Assembly (NCBI RefSeq): GCF_029623395.1
Contig: NZ_JAPYKK010000020.1
Span: 1-64,000, forward strand
Direction of reading: 5' to 3'
DNA length: 64,000 nt
Source: Sphingomonas echinoides
GTDB lineage: Bacteria; Pseudomonadota; Alphaproteobacteria; Sphingomonadales; Sphingomonadaceae
Positions 7,857-16,336 of this stretch are shown piece by piece (position 1 is the first letter of the stretch; every line of letters starts with the position of its first letter). Under the pieces are notes generated by a model. That model saw nothing but the letters and a program-made list of their open reading frames with translations, did no database searches and was not told the origin of the DNA. The translations under genes and the position numbers were made by a program.

Positions 7857-10480
7857 GGCAGCACGAAGCGCAACGTGAACTTCGCGCCCCCGTCGGGGTC
7901 GTTCTGCGCGGCGATCCCGACGCCCATCGCCTCGGCAAAGCCCTTGGCGATCGCGAGGCCTAGACCGCTCCCGCCATGCCGGTCCCCGCCGCGCCCCTGC
8001 GCGAAGGTCTCGAACACCTGTGCTTCCGATCCCGCAGGCAGGCCGGGTCCGTGATCGCGCACCGACAAGGTCACCCCATCCCGAATCCGGCTTCCCCCGA
8101 TCTCGATCGCCCCGGCGCCGCCGTGGACCGCGGCGTTGGCCAGCAGGTTGATCAGGATGTGGTGCAGCAGCGTCGGGTCGGCCTGCACCAGCGGCAGATC
8201 GGGCGGAACCCGCAACGCGATCCGGTTGGCGAGCAGCAGCGGCTTCAGGTCGTGCACCGCGCTGGCGACGGCATCGGTCAGGTCGATCGCCTCGGGCGCC
8301 AGCCGAAGCGCGCCCGAATCGATCCGGACCATGTCCACCAGATTGTCGAGAAACCGCCGCAACCGTGCGACTTCGCTCCGCGCGACCGGCACCGCCGGAG
8401 ACTCGGGATGATCTCGAGCGATCGCGTCGATCGCCGCCCCCACCGACGTCAGCGGGGTGCGCAGATCGTGCCCGATCGACGACAGCAACGCCGCCCGCAA
8501 CCGATCGCGCTCGCGAAGGACCGATACTTCGCGCACCTGGTCCTCCAGCTTGAGCCGTTCGTGCGCCAGCGCCGCCTGCCCCAGCAGCGTCGCCAGCAGC
8601 ACCGCCCGCCCCGCCCCGACCGGATCCCCGCCATCGGAGGCGGACAGCCCCACCACCGCCAGCACTCCAAGCGACGTCTTGAGCGGCTGGAACTGCCAGT
8701 CGGACGAGACCAGCGTACCCGTCCCCGCGCCGGTCGCCTCGCCCTTGCTCCAGCACCAGTCGGCAGCGGCGCGATCGACCGGGCCGAGGGTCGGAAGGAC
8801 TTCGGTCGAGGCCGCGTTGCACACGAGTTGCCCCTCGCGATCGTCGAGCACGATCACGTCGAGGTCGAGCAGGCGGGCCATCTCGATGCTGACGGTCCGG
8901 CTCGTGGCTTCCCAATCGGATACGCGCGTCAGCGCCTGCCCGAAGGCGGCCACCGCGGCGTTCTCCAGCGCACCGCGCACGCCCAGCGTCGCCCGCGCCT
9001 TCAGCCGTCCCGTGAGGTTGGCGGTGAAGGTGGCGATGCCGATCAGCACGAACATCGTCAGCAGGCTTTGCGGGTCCGCGATCGTGAAGGTGTAGAGCGG
9101 CGGCAGGAACAGGAAATTGTACGTCAGCCCCGCCAGCACCCCGGTGGTCACGCCGGGCCACAGGCCGAACACCCCCGACGCGATGATGACCGGCAGCAGA
9201 AAGATCAGGTCGATCCCGCCGACCCCGATCACCGGCTCGACCAGCGTGCCGAGCCCCGCCGTCAGCGCGATCAGCGCGACGATCGCGGCGGCCTTGAGCG
9301 CGGTTCCGCGATCCGCGAGCGCCACGCGCCGCGGCTGGTTCGGCGGTGCGGCGCCCGCCGGAATGACGTGCACCGCCAGCCCGGCATTCCCCGACAGCAT
9401 CGCCTCGACCACCGAGCCATGCCGGAGCCGGAACCACCGGCTGCGCACCGATTTGCCGATCACCAGCTGCGTCGCGCGCATTTCCTCGATCTGGGTGCGG
9501 AGTCCCGCGGCAACGCTTTCGGCGGGGATCGTCGCGATCGTCCCGCCCAGGCTGGCGGCGAGGCTCAGCGTGTCGGCGATCTGGCGGCGTTGCTGGTCGG
9601 TGAACCCCTCGCTGCGCGGCGTCTCGATCGACACCGCTTGCCACGGCGCCTTGAGCGCATCCGCCAGCCGCTTGGCGGTGCGGACCAGCGCCTCGGCGCC
9701 GGGGAGTTCGCTGACCGCGACCAGCACGCGCTCGCCCCCGGCATAAGTGCCGCCGACCGCGTGGATGTCGAGATGCTCGAGCATCGCCTGGTCGACGCTC
9801 TGCGCCGCGCGGCGCAACGCCATTTCGCGCAGCGCGGACAGGTTCGCCTTGGAGAAGAAGCGGTCGAGCGCGCGGGTCGCCTCGGCGGGGATATAAACCT
9901 TGCCCGCCTTGAGCCGTTCGATCAGCTCGTCGGGCGGAAGATCGACCACCTCGACTTCGGCATCGTCGAACACGCTGTCGGGCACCGTCTCGCGCACGCG
10001 GACGCGGGTGAAACTGGCGACCACGTCGTTGAGGCTTTCGACATGCTGGACGTTGAGCGTGGTGTGGACGTCGATCCCGGCGTCGAGCAATTCCATCACG
10101 TCCTGCCACCGTTTGGGGTGGCGGCTGCCGGTGACGTTGGTGTGTGCGAACTCGTCGACCAGCGCGAGCTGCGGCGCGCGCGCGAGCAGGCCGTCGATGT
10201 CCATCTCGTCCAGCGTCTGCCCCTGATAGGCGATCTGGCGCCGCGGAAGCACCTCGAGCGGCGCGACCAGCGCCTGCGTCTCGGCGCGGCCGTGCGTCTC
10301 GACGATCGCGATGACGACGTCGGTCCCGGCCTTCAGCCGCTCCGCGCCTTCGCGCAGCATCTCGAACGTCTTCCCCACCCCGGGCGCCGCGCCGAGGAAG
10401 ATCTTGAGCTTCCCGCGCGACTCGCGCCGTGCGGCGCGCAGCAGCGCCTCGGGGGATGGGCGATCGTCGTTTACCGGCAC
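7853..10480 (-). CDS. kdpD: Potassium sensor histidine kinase KdpD
   Basis: The 875-residue protein has the standard KdpD order. An N-terminal sensor domain carries Walker A (GAAPGVGKT, about residues 30-38) and the DEFAHTN motif. A universal-stress-like domain follows, then four membrane segments of the DUF4118 region (about 400-500), a GAF-like region, a HisKA with phospho-acceptor His671 (SIGHDLRTPL) and an ATPase domain (DHGPGLP, GSGLGLAI). It senses low potassium or turgor and phosphorylates KdpE. Unlike the usual kdpDE pair, it is transcribed away from kdpFABC and from kdpE, which sits at the far end of that operon. Confidence 0.96.
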   Translation of the reverse strand: MPVNDDRPSPEALLRAARRESRGKLKIFLGAAPGVGKTFEMLREGAERLKAGTDVVIAIVETHGRAETQALVAPLEVLPRRQIAYQGQTLDEMDIDGLLARAPQLALVDEFAHTNVTGSRHPKRWQDVMELLDAGIDVHTTLNVQHVESLNDVVASFTRVRVRETVPDSVFDDAEVEVVDLPPDELIERLKAGKVYIPAEATRALDRFFSKANLSALREMALRRAAQSVDQAMLEHLDIHAVGGTYAGGERVLVAVSELPGAEALVRTAKRLADALKAPWQAVSIETPRSEGFTDQQRRQIADTLSLAASLGGTIATIPAESVAAGLRTQIEEMRATQLVIGKSVRSRWFRLRHGSVVEAMLSGNAGLAVHVIPAGAAPPNQPRRVALADRGTALKAAAIVALIALTAGLGTLVEPVIGVGGIDLIFLLPVIIASGVFGLWPGVTTGVLAGLTYNFLFLPPLYTFTIADPQSLLTMFVLIGIATFTANLTGRLKARATLGVRGALENAAVAAFGQALTRVSDWEATSRTVSIEMARLLDLDVIVLDDREGQLVCNAASTEVLPTLGPVDRAAADWCWSKGEATGAGTGTLVSSDWQFQPLKTSLGVLAVVGLSASDGGDPVGAGRAVLLATLLGQAALAHERLKLEDQVREVSVLRERDRLRAALLSSIGHDLRTPLTSVGAAIDAIARDHPESPAVPVARSEVARLRRFLDNLVDMVRIDSGALRLAPEAIDLTDAVASAVHDLKPLLLANRIALRVPPDLPLVQADPTLLHHILINLLANAAVHGGAGAIEIGGSRIRDGVTLSVRDHGPGLPAGSEAQVFETFAQGRGGDRHGGSGLGLAIAKGFAEAMGVGIAAQNDPDGGAKFTLRFVLP

Positions 10481-10563
10481 GCGGAAGCCCTTTCGGCAGG
10501 ACGCAACGCCCTCGTCATTTCGTCAAGGCCCGCCCCTACCCCCGCGGGCCAACGGAACGAAGG

Positions 10564-10587
10564 GATTCCCGCCTGCGCGGGAATGAC
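10564..10587. repeat. Short REP-like palindrome between kdpD and the kdp operon
   Basis: The sequence ATTCCCGC-CTGC-GCGGGAAT (10565-10584), followed by GACGG, forms a perfect 8-base stem. It is the widespread 'gattcccgcctgcgcgggaatgac' type of repeat. It lies in the roughly 300-base divergent region and is probably neutral or a transcription-insulating hairpin. Confidence 0.7.
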
Positions 10588-10662
10588 GGTGGCGGGGCAA
10601 CGGGCAATCACGAACAAAGCCTAGGCACCCCATCCCGACAACGCCACCGCCACGCCGCGATC

Positions 10663-10713
10663 CTTATGCTTTCTTAATGCCGCGCGCCCGCCTTACCCGG
10701 CGCACCTTAATGC
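10663..10713. promoter_or_regulatory. Candidate KdpE binding region upstream of the kdp operon
   Basis: Two direct half-sites 10 bases apart, CTTATGCT at 10663 and CTTAATGC at 10673, are followed by CTTACCCG at 10692 and a second CTTAATGC at 10706. Ten-base spacing of direct repeats is the hallmark of OmpR-family regulators such as KdpE. The region lies 67-117 bases before the first small ORF of the operon. The assignment is inferred from position and spacing only. Confidence 0.45.
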
Positions 10714-10779
10714 GGCTCGCGCCTATCTCGCCCCTCGGAAGCCGCCATTCGGGGCGGCATCGCCGGGAAAGGCCCCAAC

Positions 10780-10863
10780 ATGCCCGATCTTCTCTGGCTC
10801 GCCATTCTTGGCGGGCTGTTCCTGCTGACCCTCGCCTTCGTCCGCCTGTGCGACGAAGCCTGA
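10780..10863 (+). CDS. 27-residue membrane protein leading the kdp operon
   Basis: The ATG at 10780 opens a 27-codon frame, MPDLLWLAILGG followed by LFLLTLAFVRLCDEA, with one clear transmembrane helix and a short charged end containing Cys. A ribosome-binding-like GGGAAAGG lies upstream, and the stop is 13 bases before kdpF. It is distinct from KdpF, which follows. From memory, similar tiny hydrophobic proteins precede kdpF in other bacteria, usually unannotated. It could be a second small subunit or regulator of the Kdp pump. Confidence 0.6.
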   Translation: MPDLLWLAILGGLFLLTLAFVRLCDEA

Positions 10864-10876
10864 AGAAGGGGCTGCC

Positions 10877-10966
10877 ATGACACTCCACCTCGCCATCGCC
10901 GGGCTGACCGCGGTCGCCCTCCTGCTGTATCTCGTCGCCGTGCTCGTCCGGCCCGAGCGGTTCTGA
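10877..10966 (+). CDS. kdpF: Potassium-transporting ATPase small subunit KdpF
   Basis: The 29-residue protein MTLHLAIAG then [20 protein letters not shown] has a single transmembrane helix and the diagnostic C-terminal RPE(R)F motif of KdpF. It stabilises the KdpABC complex in the inner membrane. It lies 13 bases before kdpA, in the order F-A-B-C. Confidence 0.9.
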   Translation: MTLHLAIAGLTAVALLLYLVAVLVRPERF

Positions 10967-10979
10967 AGGACCTGCATCG

Positions 10980-12683
10980 ATGACCATTCAGGGATGGGCG
11001 CTGATCGCGCTCTTCGTCGCCGTCCTGGCGGCGATCACCAAGCCGATGGGGATATGGCTGTTCGCGCTCTACGAGGGGCGGCGCACCCCGCTCCACGTCG
11101 TGCTCGGCCCCGTCGAGACCGGCTTCTACAAGCTCGCCGGGATCGACCCGACGGTCGAGCAGGGCTGGCGCCGCTATGCGGTCCACATGCTGCTGTTCCA
11201 GCTCGTCACCGTGCTGCTGACCTATGCCGTGCTGCGCCTTCAGGCGTTCCTGCCACTCAACCAGAGCGGGTTTGCCGGCGTCGGTGCCGATGGCGCGATG
11301 AACACCGCGATCTCGTTCGTCGCCAACACCAACTGGCAATGGTATTCGGGCGAGGCGGTGATGTCGAACCTCAGCCAGATGCTCGGGCTGACGATCCACA
11401 ACTTCCTCAGCGCCGCCACCGGCATTGCGATCGGCTTCGCGCTGTTCCGCGGCTTTGCGCGGCGCGAGAGCAAGACGATCGGCAATTTCTGGGCCGATCT
11501 GACGCGCGTGACGCTGTACCTGCTGCTCCCGATCTGCGTCGTCTATGCGCTGTTCCTGATCGTCAGCGGCGTGCCCCAGACGCTCGCCATGTCGGTCGAC
11601 GCGACGACGCTGGAAGGCGTCAAGCAGACGATCGCGCTCGGCCCAGTCGCCAGCCAGGAAGCGATTAAGATGCTCGGCACCAACGGTGGCGGCTTCTTCA
11701 ACGCCAACAGCGCGCACCCGTTCGAAAACCCCACCGCGCTCACCAACCTCGTCCAGATGCTGTCGATCTTCGCGATCGGCGTCGGGCTGACCTGGACCTT
11801 CGGCAAGGCGGTCGGCAACACCCGGCAAGGCTGGGCGATCCTCGGCGCGATGACCGTGCTGTTCCTCGCCGGCATCACCGTCTGCTACTGGCAGGAAGCG
11901 CAAGGCAACCCGATCCTCCAGCACATCGGCGTCGCCGGTGGCAACATGGAGGGCAAGGAAGTCCGCTTCGGCATCGTCGCGTCCTCGCTGTTCGCGGTCG
12001 TCACCACCGCCGCCTCGTGCGGGGCGGTCAATGCGATGCATGACAGCTTCACCGCGCTCGGCGGGATGATCCCACTGTTCAACATGCAGCTCGGCGAGAT
12101 CGTCATCGGCGGCGTCGGCGCCGGGATCTACGGCTTCCTGCTGTTCGCGATCCTCGCGGTGTTCGTCGCCGGGCTGATGGTCGGGCGTACCCCCGAATAT
12201 GTCGGCAAGAAGATCGAGAGCCGCGAAGTCAAGCTCGCGGTCCTCGCCATCGCGATCCTGCCCTTGTGCATTCTCGGGCTGACGTCGCTGAGCGCGGTGA
12301 TGCCCGCGGGTCTCGCGGGGCCGCTCAACAAGGGGCCGCACGGCTTCTCGGAGATCCTCTACGCCTTCACCTCGGCGACCGCCAACAACGGCTCCGCCTT
12401 CGCGGGGCTCTCCGCTGGCACGCCCTGGTACAACGGGATGCTGTCGATCGCGATGTGGCTCGGGCGGTTCTTCATCATCGTGCCGGTGCTCGCGATCGCA
12501 GGCAGCCTCGCCGCCAAGAAGCACATTCCTGCCGGCGCGGGCTCGTTCCCGACCACGGGCGGGCTGTGGATCGGATTGCTCGTTGGGATCATCCTGATCC
12601 TCGGCGGCCTCACCTTCCTGCCCAGCCTCGCCCTCGGCCCGATCGCCGATCATCTCGCGATGATCCACGGCCAGCTCTCCTGA
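10980..12683 (+). CDS. kdpA: Potassium-transporting ATPase subunit A (channel-like)
   Basis: The 567-residue integral membrane protein matches KdpA in length and in its selectivity-filter loops: [27 protein letters not shown] and [13 protein letters not shown]. It forms the potassium-selecting pore of the KdpFABC pump. The ATG at 10980 follows a GAAGGA ribosome binding site. It is the third gene of the operon and is followed 11 bases later by kdpB. Confidence 0.97.
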   Translation: MTIQGWALIALFVAVLAAITKPMGIWLFALYEGRRTPLHVVLGPVETGFYKLAGIDPTVEQGWRRYAVHMLLFQLVTVLLTYAVLRLQAFLPLNQSGFAGVGADGAMNTAISFVANTNWQWYSGEAVMSNLSQMLGLTIHNFLSAATGIAIGFALFRGFARRESKTIGNFWADLTRVTLYLLLPICVVYALFLIVSGVPQTLAMSVDATTLEGVKQTIALGPVASQEAIKMLGTNGGGFFNANSAHPFENPTALTNLVQMLSIFAIGVGLTWTFGKAVGNTRQGWAILGAMTVLFLAGITVCYWQEAQGNPILQHIGVAGGNMEGKEVRFGIVASSLFAVVTTAASCGAVNAMHDSFTALGGMIPLFNMQLGEIVIGGVGAGIYGFLLFAILAVFVAGLMVGRTPEYVGKKIESREVKLAVLAIAILPLCILGLTSLSAVMPAGLAGPLNKGPHGFSEILYAFTSATANNGSAFAGLSAGTPWYNGMLSIAMWLGRFFIIVPVLAIAGSLAAKKHIPAGAGSFPTTGGLWIGLLVGIILILGGLTFLPSLALGPIADHLAMIHGQLS

Positions 12684-12694
12684 AGGTCCTGACA

Positions 12695-14716
12695 ATGGCA
12701 ACCGCATCCTCCATGTTCTCGGCGAAGCTGATCGTCCCGGCGATCGGCGACTCCTTCAAGAAGCTCGATCCGCGCCAGCTGGTGAAGAACCCCGTGCTCT
12801 TCACCACGGCGGTGGTCGCCCTGCTGCTCACCATCCTGCTGGCGATGGGGGGCGAGCCGCTCGCTGCCGCGTTCCAGATCCAGCTGATCGTCTGGCTGTG
12901 GCTGACGGTGCTGTTCGGCACGTTTGCCGAAGCGCTCGCGGAAGGCCGCGGGCGCGCGCAGGCGGCCAGCCTCCGCGCCGCCAAGTCCGAACTGACCGCC
13001 AAGCGGCTGATCGGCGTGGCGGGCGCGTGGGAACTCGTCCCCGCGACGCAGCTGGCCAAGGGCGACACGGTCCTGGTCGAGGCGAACGACCTGATCCCGG
13101 CGGACGGCGAAGTCATCATCGGCGTCGCCTCGGTCAACGAAGCCGCAATCACCGGCGAGAGCGCACCCGTCATCCGCGAGGCCGGCGGCGACCGGTCCGC
13201 GGTCACCGCGGGCACGCGCGTCCTCTCCGACCAAATCACGGTGCAGGTCACCGCGGAACCCGGCCAGGGCTTCCTCGACCGGATGATCGCGCTGGTCGAA
13301 GGCGCCGAACGCCAGAAGACCCCGAACGAAATCGCGCTGACGATCCTGCTCGTCGGCCTGACGATCATCTTCCTGATCGCGGTCGCGACCATCCCCGGCT
13401 TCGCCAACTATGCCGGGGGCGGGATTTCGGTCGCGGTGCTGGCAGCGCTCCTCATCACGCTGATCCCGACGACGATCGCAGCCCTCCTGTCCGCGATCGG
13501 CATTGCGGGGATGGACCGGCTGGTCCGCTTCAACGTGCTCGCCAAGTCGGGGCGCGCGGTCGAGGCGGCGGGCGACATCGACGTGCTGCTGCTCGACAAG
13601 ACCGGCACGATCACGATCGGCGACCGTCAGGCGAGTGAATTCCGCGCGCTCGCCGGGATCGACGTCGCGACGCTGGCCGAAGCGGCGATGACCGCGAGCC
13701 TTGCCGACGAAACCCCCGAGGGCCGCTCGATCGTCGTGCTCGCGCGCGACACGTTCCACCAGACCGCCACCCTGCCCGACGACGCCGAGATCATCCCGTT
13801 CACCGCGCAGACGCGCGCCTCGGGCGTGAAGATCGGCGGGGTCACCCTGCTGAAAGGCGCGGTCGATTCGATCCTCAAGACGCTCCCCGCCGACGCTGCG
13901 GGTGCGGTCGAACTCAAGCGCATCACCGACGAGATCGCGCGCGGCGGGATGACCCCGCTCGCGGTGCTCCGCGACGGGCGGCTGCTCGGCGCGGTGGCGC
14001 TCAAGGACGTGGTCAAGGCGGGCGTGCGCGAACGCTTCGTCGAGCTGCGCCGGATGGGAATCCGCACGGTGATGATCACCGGCGACAACCCGCTCACCGC
14101 CGCCGCGATCGCCGCCGAAGCCGGCGTCGACGATTTCCTCGCCGAGGCCACCCCCGAGGACAAGCTTGCGCTGATCCGCAAGGAACAGCAAGGCGGCAAG
14201 CTCGTCGCGATGTGCGGGGACGGCACCAACGACGCCCCCGCCCTCGCCCAGGCCGATGTCGGCGTGGCGATGAACACGGGAACCCAGGCTGCGCGCGAGG
14301 CGGGCAACATGGTCGACCTCGACAGCGATCCGACCAAGCTGATCGAGATCGTCGGCTTGGGCAAACAGTTGCTGATGACGCGCGGCGCGCTGACGACCTT
14401 CTCGGTCGCCAACGACGTGGCCAAATATTTCGCGATCATCCCCGCGATCTTTATCGCGCTGTACCCCGGATTGGGCGTGCTCAACGTGATGGGCCTGTCC
14501 AGCCCCAACAGCGCGATCCTGTCGGCGATCATCTTCAACGCGCTGATCATCCCGCTGCTCGTCCCGCTCGCGCTGAAGGGCGTCAAATACACCCCGATGG
14601 GGGCCGGCCCGCTGCTCGCCCGCAACCTCGCGATCTACGGCCTCGGCGGGCTGATCGCGCCGTTCATCGGGATCAAGCTGATCGACCTCGTCGTCGCCGG
14701 CCTCCACCTCGCCTGA
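12695..14716 (+). CDS. kdpB: Potassium-transporting P-type ATPase subunit B
   Basis: The 673-residue P-type ATPase starts [16 protein letters not shown]. It carries the TGES actuator motif ([12 protein letters not shown]), the phosphorylation motif DKTGT with Asp301, the hinge [18 protein letters not shown] and [16 protein letters not shown]. It hydrolyses ATP to drive potassium import through KdpA. The same frame is open for 143 codons upstream, but those overlap kdpA and are not KdpB-like; the ATG at 12695 sits after a GAAGG ribosome binding site. Confidence 0.97.
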   Translation: MATASSMFSAKLIVPAIGDSFKKLDPRQLVKNPVLFTTAVVALLLTILLAMGGEPLAAAFQIQLIVWLWLTVLFGTFAEALAEGRGRAQAASLRAAKSELTAKRLIGVAGAWELVPATQLAKGDTVLVEANDLIPADGEVIIGVASVNEAAITGESAPVIREAGGDRSAVTAGTRVLSDQITVQVTAEPGQGFLDRMIALVEGAERQKTPNEIALTILLVGLTIIFLIAVATIPGFANYAGGGISVAVLAALLITLIPTTIAALLSAIGIAGMDRLVRFNVLAKSGRAVEAAGDIDVLLLDKTGTITIGDRQASEFRALAGIDVATLAEAAMTASLADETPEGRSIVVLARDTFHQTATLPDDAEIIPFTAQTRASGVKIGGVTLLKGAVDSILKTLPADAAGAVELKRITDEIARGGMTPLAVLRDGRLLGAVALKDVVKAGVRERFVELRRMGIRTVMITGDNPLTAAAIAAEAGVDDFLAEATPEDKLALIRKEQQGGKLVAMCGDGTNDAPALAQADVGVAMNTGTQAAREAGNMVDLDSDPTKLIEIVGLGKQLLMTRGALTTFSVANDVAKYFAIIPAIFIALYPGLGVLNVMGLSSPNSAILSAIIFNALIIPLLVPLALKGVKYTPMGAGPLLARNLAIYGLGGLIAPFIGIKLIDLVVAGLHLA

Positions 14717-14727
14717 GGATCTGCACC

Positions 14728-15315
14728 ATGCTGACCGATTTCAAATCCGCGCTTCGCCCCGCGATCGTGCTGACGCTCCTGTTCGCGCTGCTGCTGGGCA
14801 TCCTCTATCCGCTCGCGCTCACCGGCCTCGGCCAGGTGATCGCGCCGTCCGCCGCCAACGGCAGCCTGCTCCGCAACGCAAAGGGGACCGTGATCGGCTC
14901 CTCGCTGATCGGCCAAGGCTTTGCCGGCGCGGGCTATTTCCACGGCCGCCCGTCCGCGGCCGGCAAGGGCTATGACGCCGCCGCTTCGTCCGGTTCGAAC
15001 CTGGGTCCGACGAGCAAGGCGCTGGTCGATCGAGTTTCGGCGGACATCGCCGCTGCAAGAGTTACGGCACCAGGTTCAACTGTTCCCGCCGATCTGGTGA
15101 CGACCTCCGCCTCGGGGCTAGACCCCCATATCAGCCCCGAGGCGGCTTTTTATCAAACCGCCCGCGTCGCCAAGGCGCGCGGGATCGCGGAAGCCCAGGT
15201 GCGCGCGCTGGTCGCGCAGACCGCGGAGACGCCGTTGCTCGGGTTCCTCGGCGAACCGCGTGTCAACGTGCTCGCGCTCAACCTTGCGCTCGACCGAATG
15301 ACCAAGCGGCCGTAA
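14728..15315 (+). CDS. kdpC: Potassium-transporting ATPase subunit C
   Basis: The 195-residue protein starts [16 protein letters not shown]. It has one N-terminal membrane helix with [10 protein letters not shown], and the family motifs [19 protein letters not shown] and [12 protein letters not shown]. KdpC is the periplasm-facing accessory subunit of the pump. It lies 11 bases after kdpB and 10 bases before kdpE. Confidence 0.96.
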   Translation: MLTDFKSALRPAIVLTLLFALLLGILYPLALTGLGQVIAPSAANGSLLRNAKGTVIGSSLIGQGFAGAGYFHGRPSAAGKGYDAAASSGSNLGPTSKALVDRVSADIAAARVTAPGSTVPADLVTTSASGLDPHISPEAAFYQTARVAKARGIAEAQVRALVAQTAETPLLGFLGEPRVNVLALNLALDRMTKRP

Positions 15316-15325
15316 CACGCCTGCC

Positions 15326-16018
15326 ATGCCTGCCCAGAAAGTCCTGATCGTCGAGGACGACGCGCACATCCGCCGGTTGCTGCGCGTCGCCCTGGAACGC
15401 GCCGGTTACGGCGTGTCCGAAGCCGGCACCGCGCGCGAGGGGCTGTCGCTGGTCGACATCGCCAAACCCGACGCGGTGCTGCTCGACCTCGGCCTGCCCG
15501 ACCGCGACGGGCTCGAGCTCATCCAGCTGATCAAGACCCGCTCGCAAGCGACGGTCATCGTCGTGTCGGCGCGCGACGACACCAGCGAAAAGGTCGCCGC
15601 GCTCGATCTGGGCGCGGACGACTACGTCTCCAAACCGTTCGATACCGAGGAATTGCTGGCGCGGCTGCGCACCGCTTTCCGCCACCGGCTGTCGACTCAG
15701 GCCGAACGCGTGCTGGTCCGGGCCGGCAATGTCGAGATCGACCTCGACCATCGCCGCGTCCGGCGCGGCGACGACACCGTCCACCTGACCCCCAAGGAAT
15801 ATGACGTGCTGGCGGAACTCGCCAAGCGCCCGGACCGCGTCATCGGCCACACGCAGTTGCTCCGCACGGTCTGGGGCCCCGCGCACCAGATGCACGTCGA
15901 CTATCTGCGGATCGTGATCCGCGGTCTGCGCCAGAAGCTGGAGGAAGACGCCGCCGCGCCGCGCTTGCTGATCAACGAACCCGGCGTGGGGTATCGGCTG
16001 GCGACGGGGGAACGGTAG
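15326..16018 (+). CDS. kdpE: Two-component response regulator KdpE
   Basis: The 230-residue OmpR-family regulator has a receiver domain (EDDAHIRRLL, phospho-acceptor Asp54 in LLDLGLPDRDG, Lys in DYVSKPF) and a winged-helix domain (LTPKEYDVLAELAKRPDRV). It is the partner of KdpD and should activate this same operon. Its location at the end of kdpFABC gives positive feedback, while kdpD is on the other strand. Confidence 0.95.
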   Translation: MPAQKVLIVEDDAHIRRLLRVALERAGYGVSEAGTAREGLSLVDIAKPDAVLLDLGLPDRDGLELIQLIKTRSQATVIVVSARDDTSEKVAALDLGADDYVSKPFDTEELLARLRTAFRHRLSTQAERVLVRAGNVEIDLDHRRVRRGDDTVHLTPKEYDVLAELAKRPDRVIGHTQLLRTVWGPAHQMHVDYLRIVIRGLRQKLEEDAAAPRLLINEPGVGYRLATGER

Positions 16019-16049
16019 ACGGTGCCCGGTACCCGTTCTGCTAAACCGT

Positions 16050-16142
16050 CCGTCATCCTGAACGTGTTTCAGGATCCAGCCCTCCGCGAGTCCGGACTCT
16101 GCCTGTTGCGCGGTGGATGCTGAAACGAGTTCAGCATGACGG
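16050..16142. repeat. 93-base paired-hairpin palindromic repeat, copy 1
   Basis: The outer arms CCGTCATCCTGAA and TTCAGCATGACGG (one mismatch) enclose two hairpins, ATCCTGAA/TTCAGGAT and ATGCTGAA/TTCAGCAT. A second copy of the same 93-base length lies at 47144-47236 with only scattered differences, and similarity extends some bases beyond on both sides. This is a REP-like family found between genes; the function is unknown. Confidence 0.92.
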
Positions 16143-16277
16143 CAACCTTTGGGGCGCAGGTGACGATCAAGTCGCCGTTCGCCTTCATACGAAGATTGCG
16201 CCTGCGCGGCGATGCCGGAAGAGCAGGCGACACCAACCACAAGCCCGCCCCCGTCGAATATCCTTGTCGAACCATCT

Positions 16278-16290
16278 TGGTAGCGTTACC
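16278..16290. promoter_or_regulatory. xyl-box-like operator upstream of the xylose operon
   Basis: TGGTAGCGTTACC is a near-palindrome with a central CG, as in LacI-family operators. It resembles the xyl-box (TGGTAGCGCTAACA) described for xylan and xylose genes in Xanthomonas. It lies 46 bases before the GH43 start. No LacI-family regulator gene is in the window. The assignment is by resemblance and position. Confidence 0.55.
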
Positions 16291-16336
16291 TTTGCCCCAA
16301 CCCGCGCCAACGAGCGCGAGATTCGGGAGAAGTGCG

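Larger units (their letters stand above)
16019..16336. other. Intergenic region kdpE to GH43, with repeat and operator
   Basis: No gene is seen in these roughly 320 bases. They contain a palindromic repeat (16050-16142), which may also act as the end of the kdp transcript, and a LacI-family-like operator (16278-16290) close to the GH43 start. The frame of the GH43 gene stays open through the repeat, but that extension is not protein-like. Confidence 0.7.

Noticed and set aside
7230..10624. Very long alternative frames over kdpD on both strands
   Set aside because: Only the 875-codon frame has KdpD motifs; the others are low-complexity Arg/Ala/Gly translations typical of shadow frames.
12266..12694. 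Upstream extension of the kdpB frame
   Set aside because: These 143 codons overlap kdpA and do not resemble any KdpB N-terminus; the ATG at 12695 has a ribosome binding site and gives the normal length.
10707..12707. A 666-codon minus-strand frame over kdpA
   Set aside because: It is antisense to a clear kdpA and to the small ORFs, and its translation is Glu/Arg/Asp-rich without domains.
16136..16336. Upstream extension of the GH43 frame through the palindromic repeat
   Set aside because: The sequence is repeat and operator DNA, while a clear ribosome binding site and signal peptide mark the ATG at 16337.
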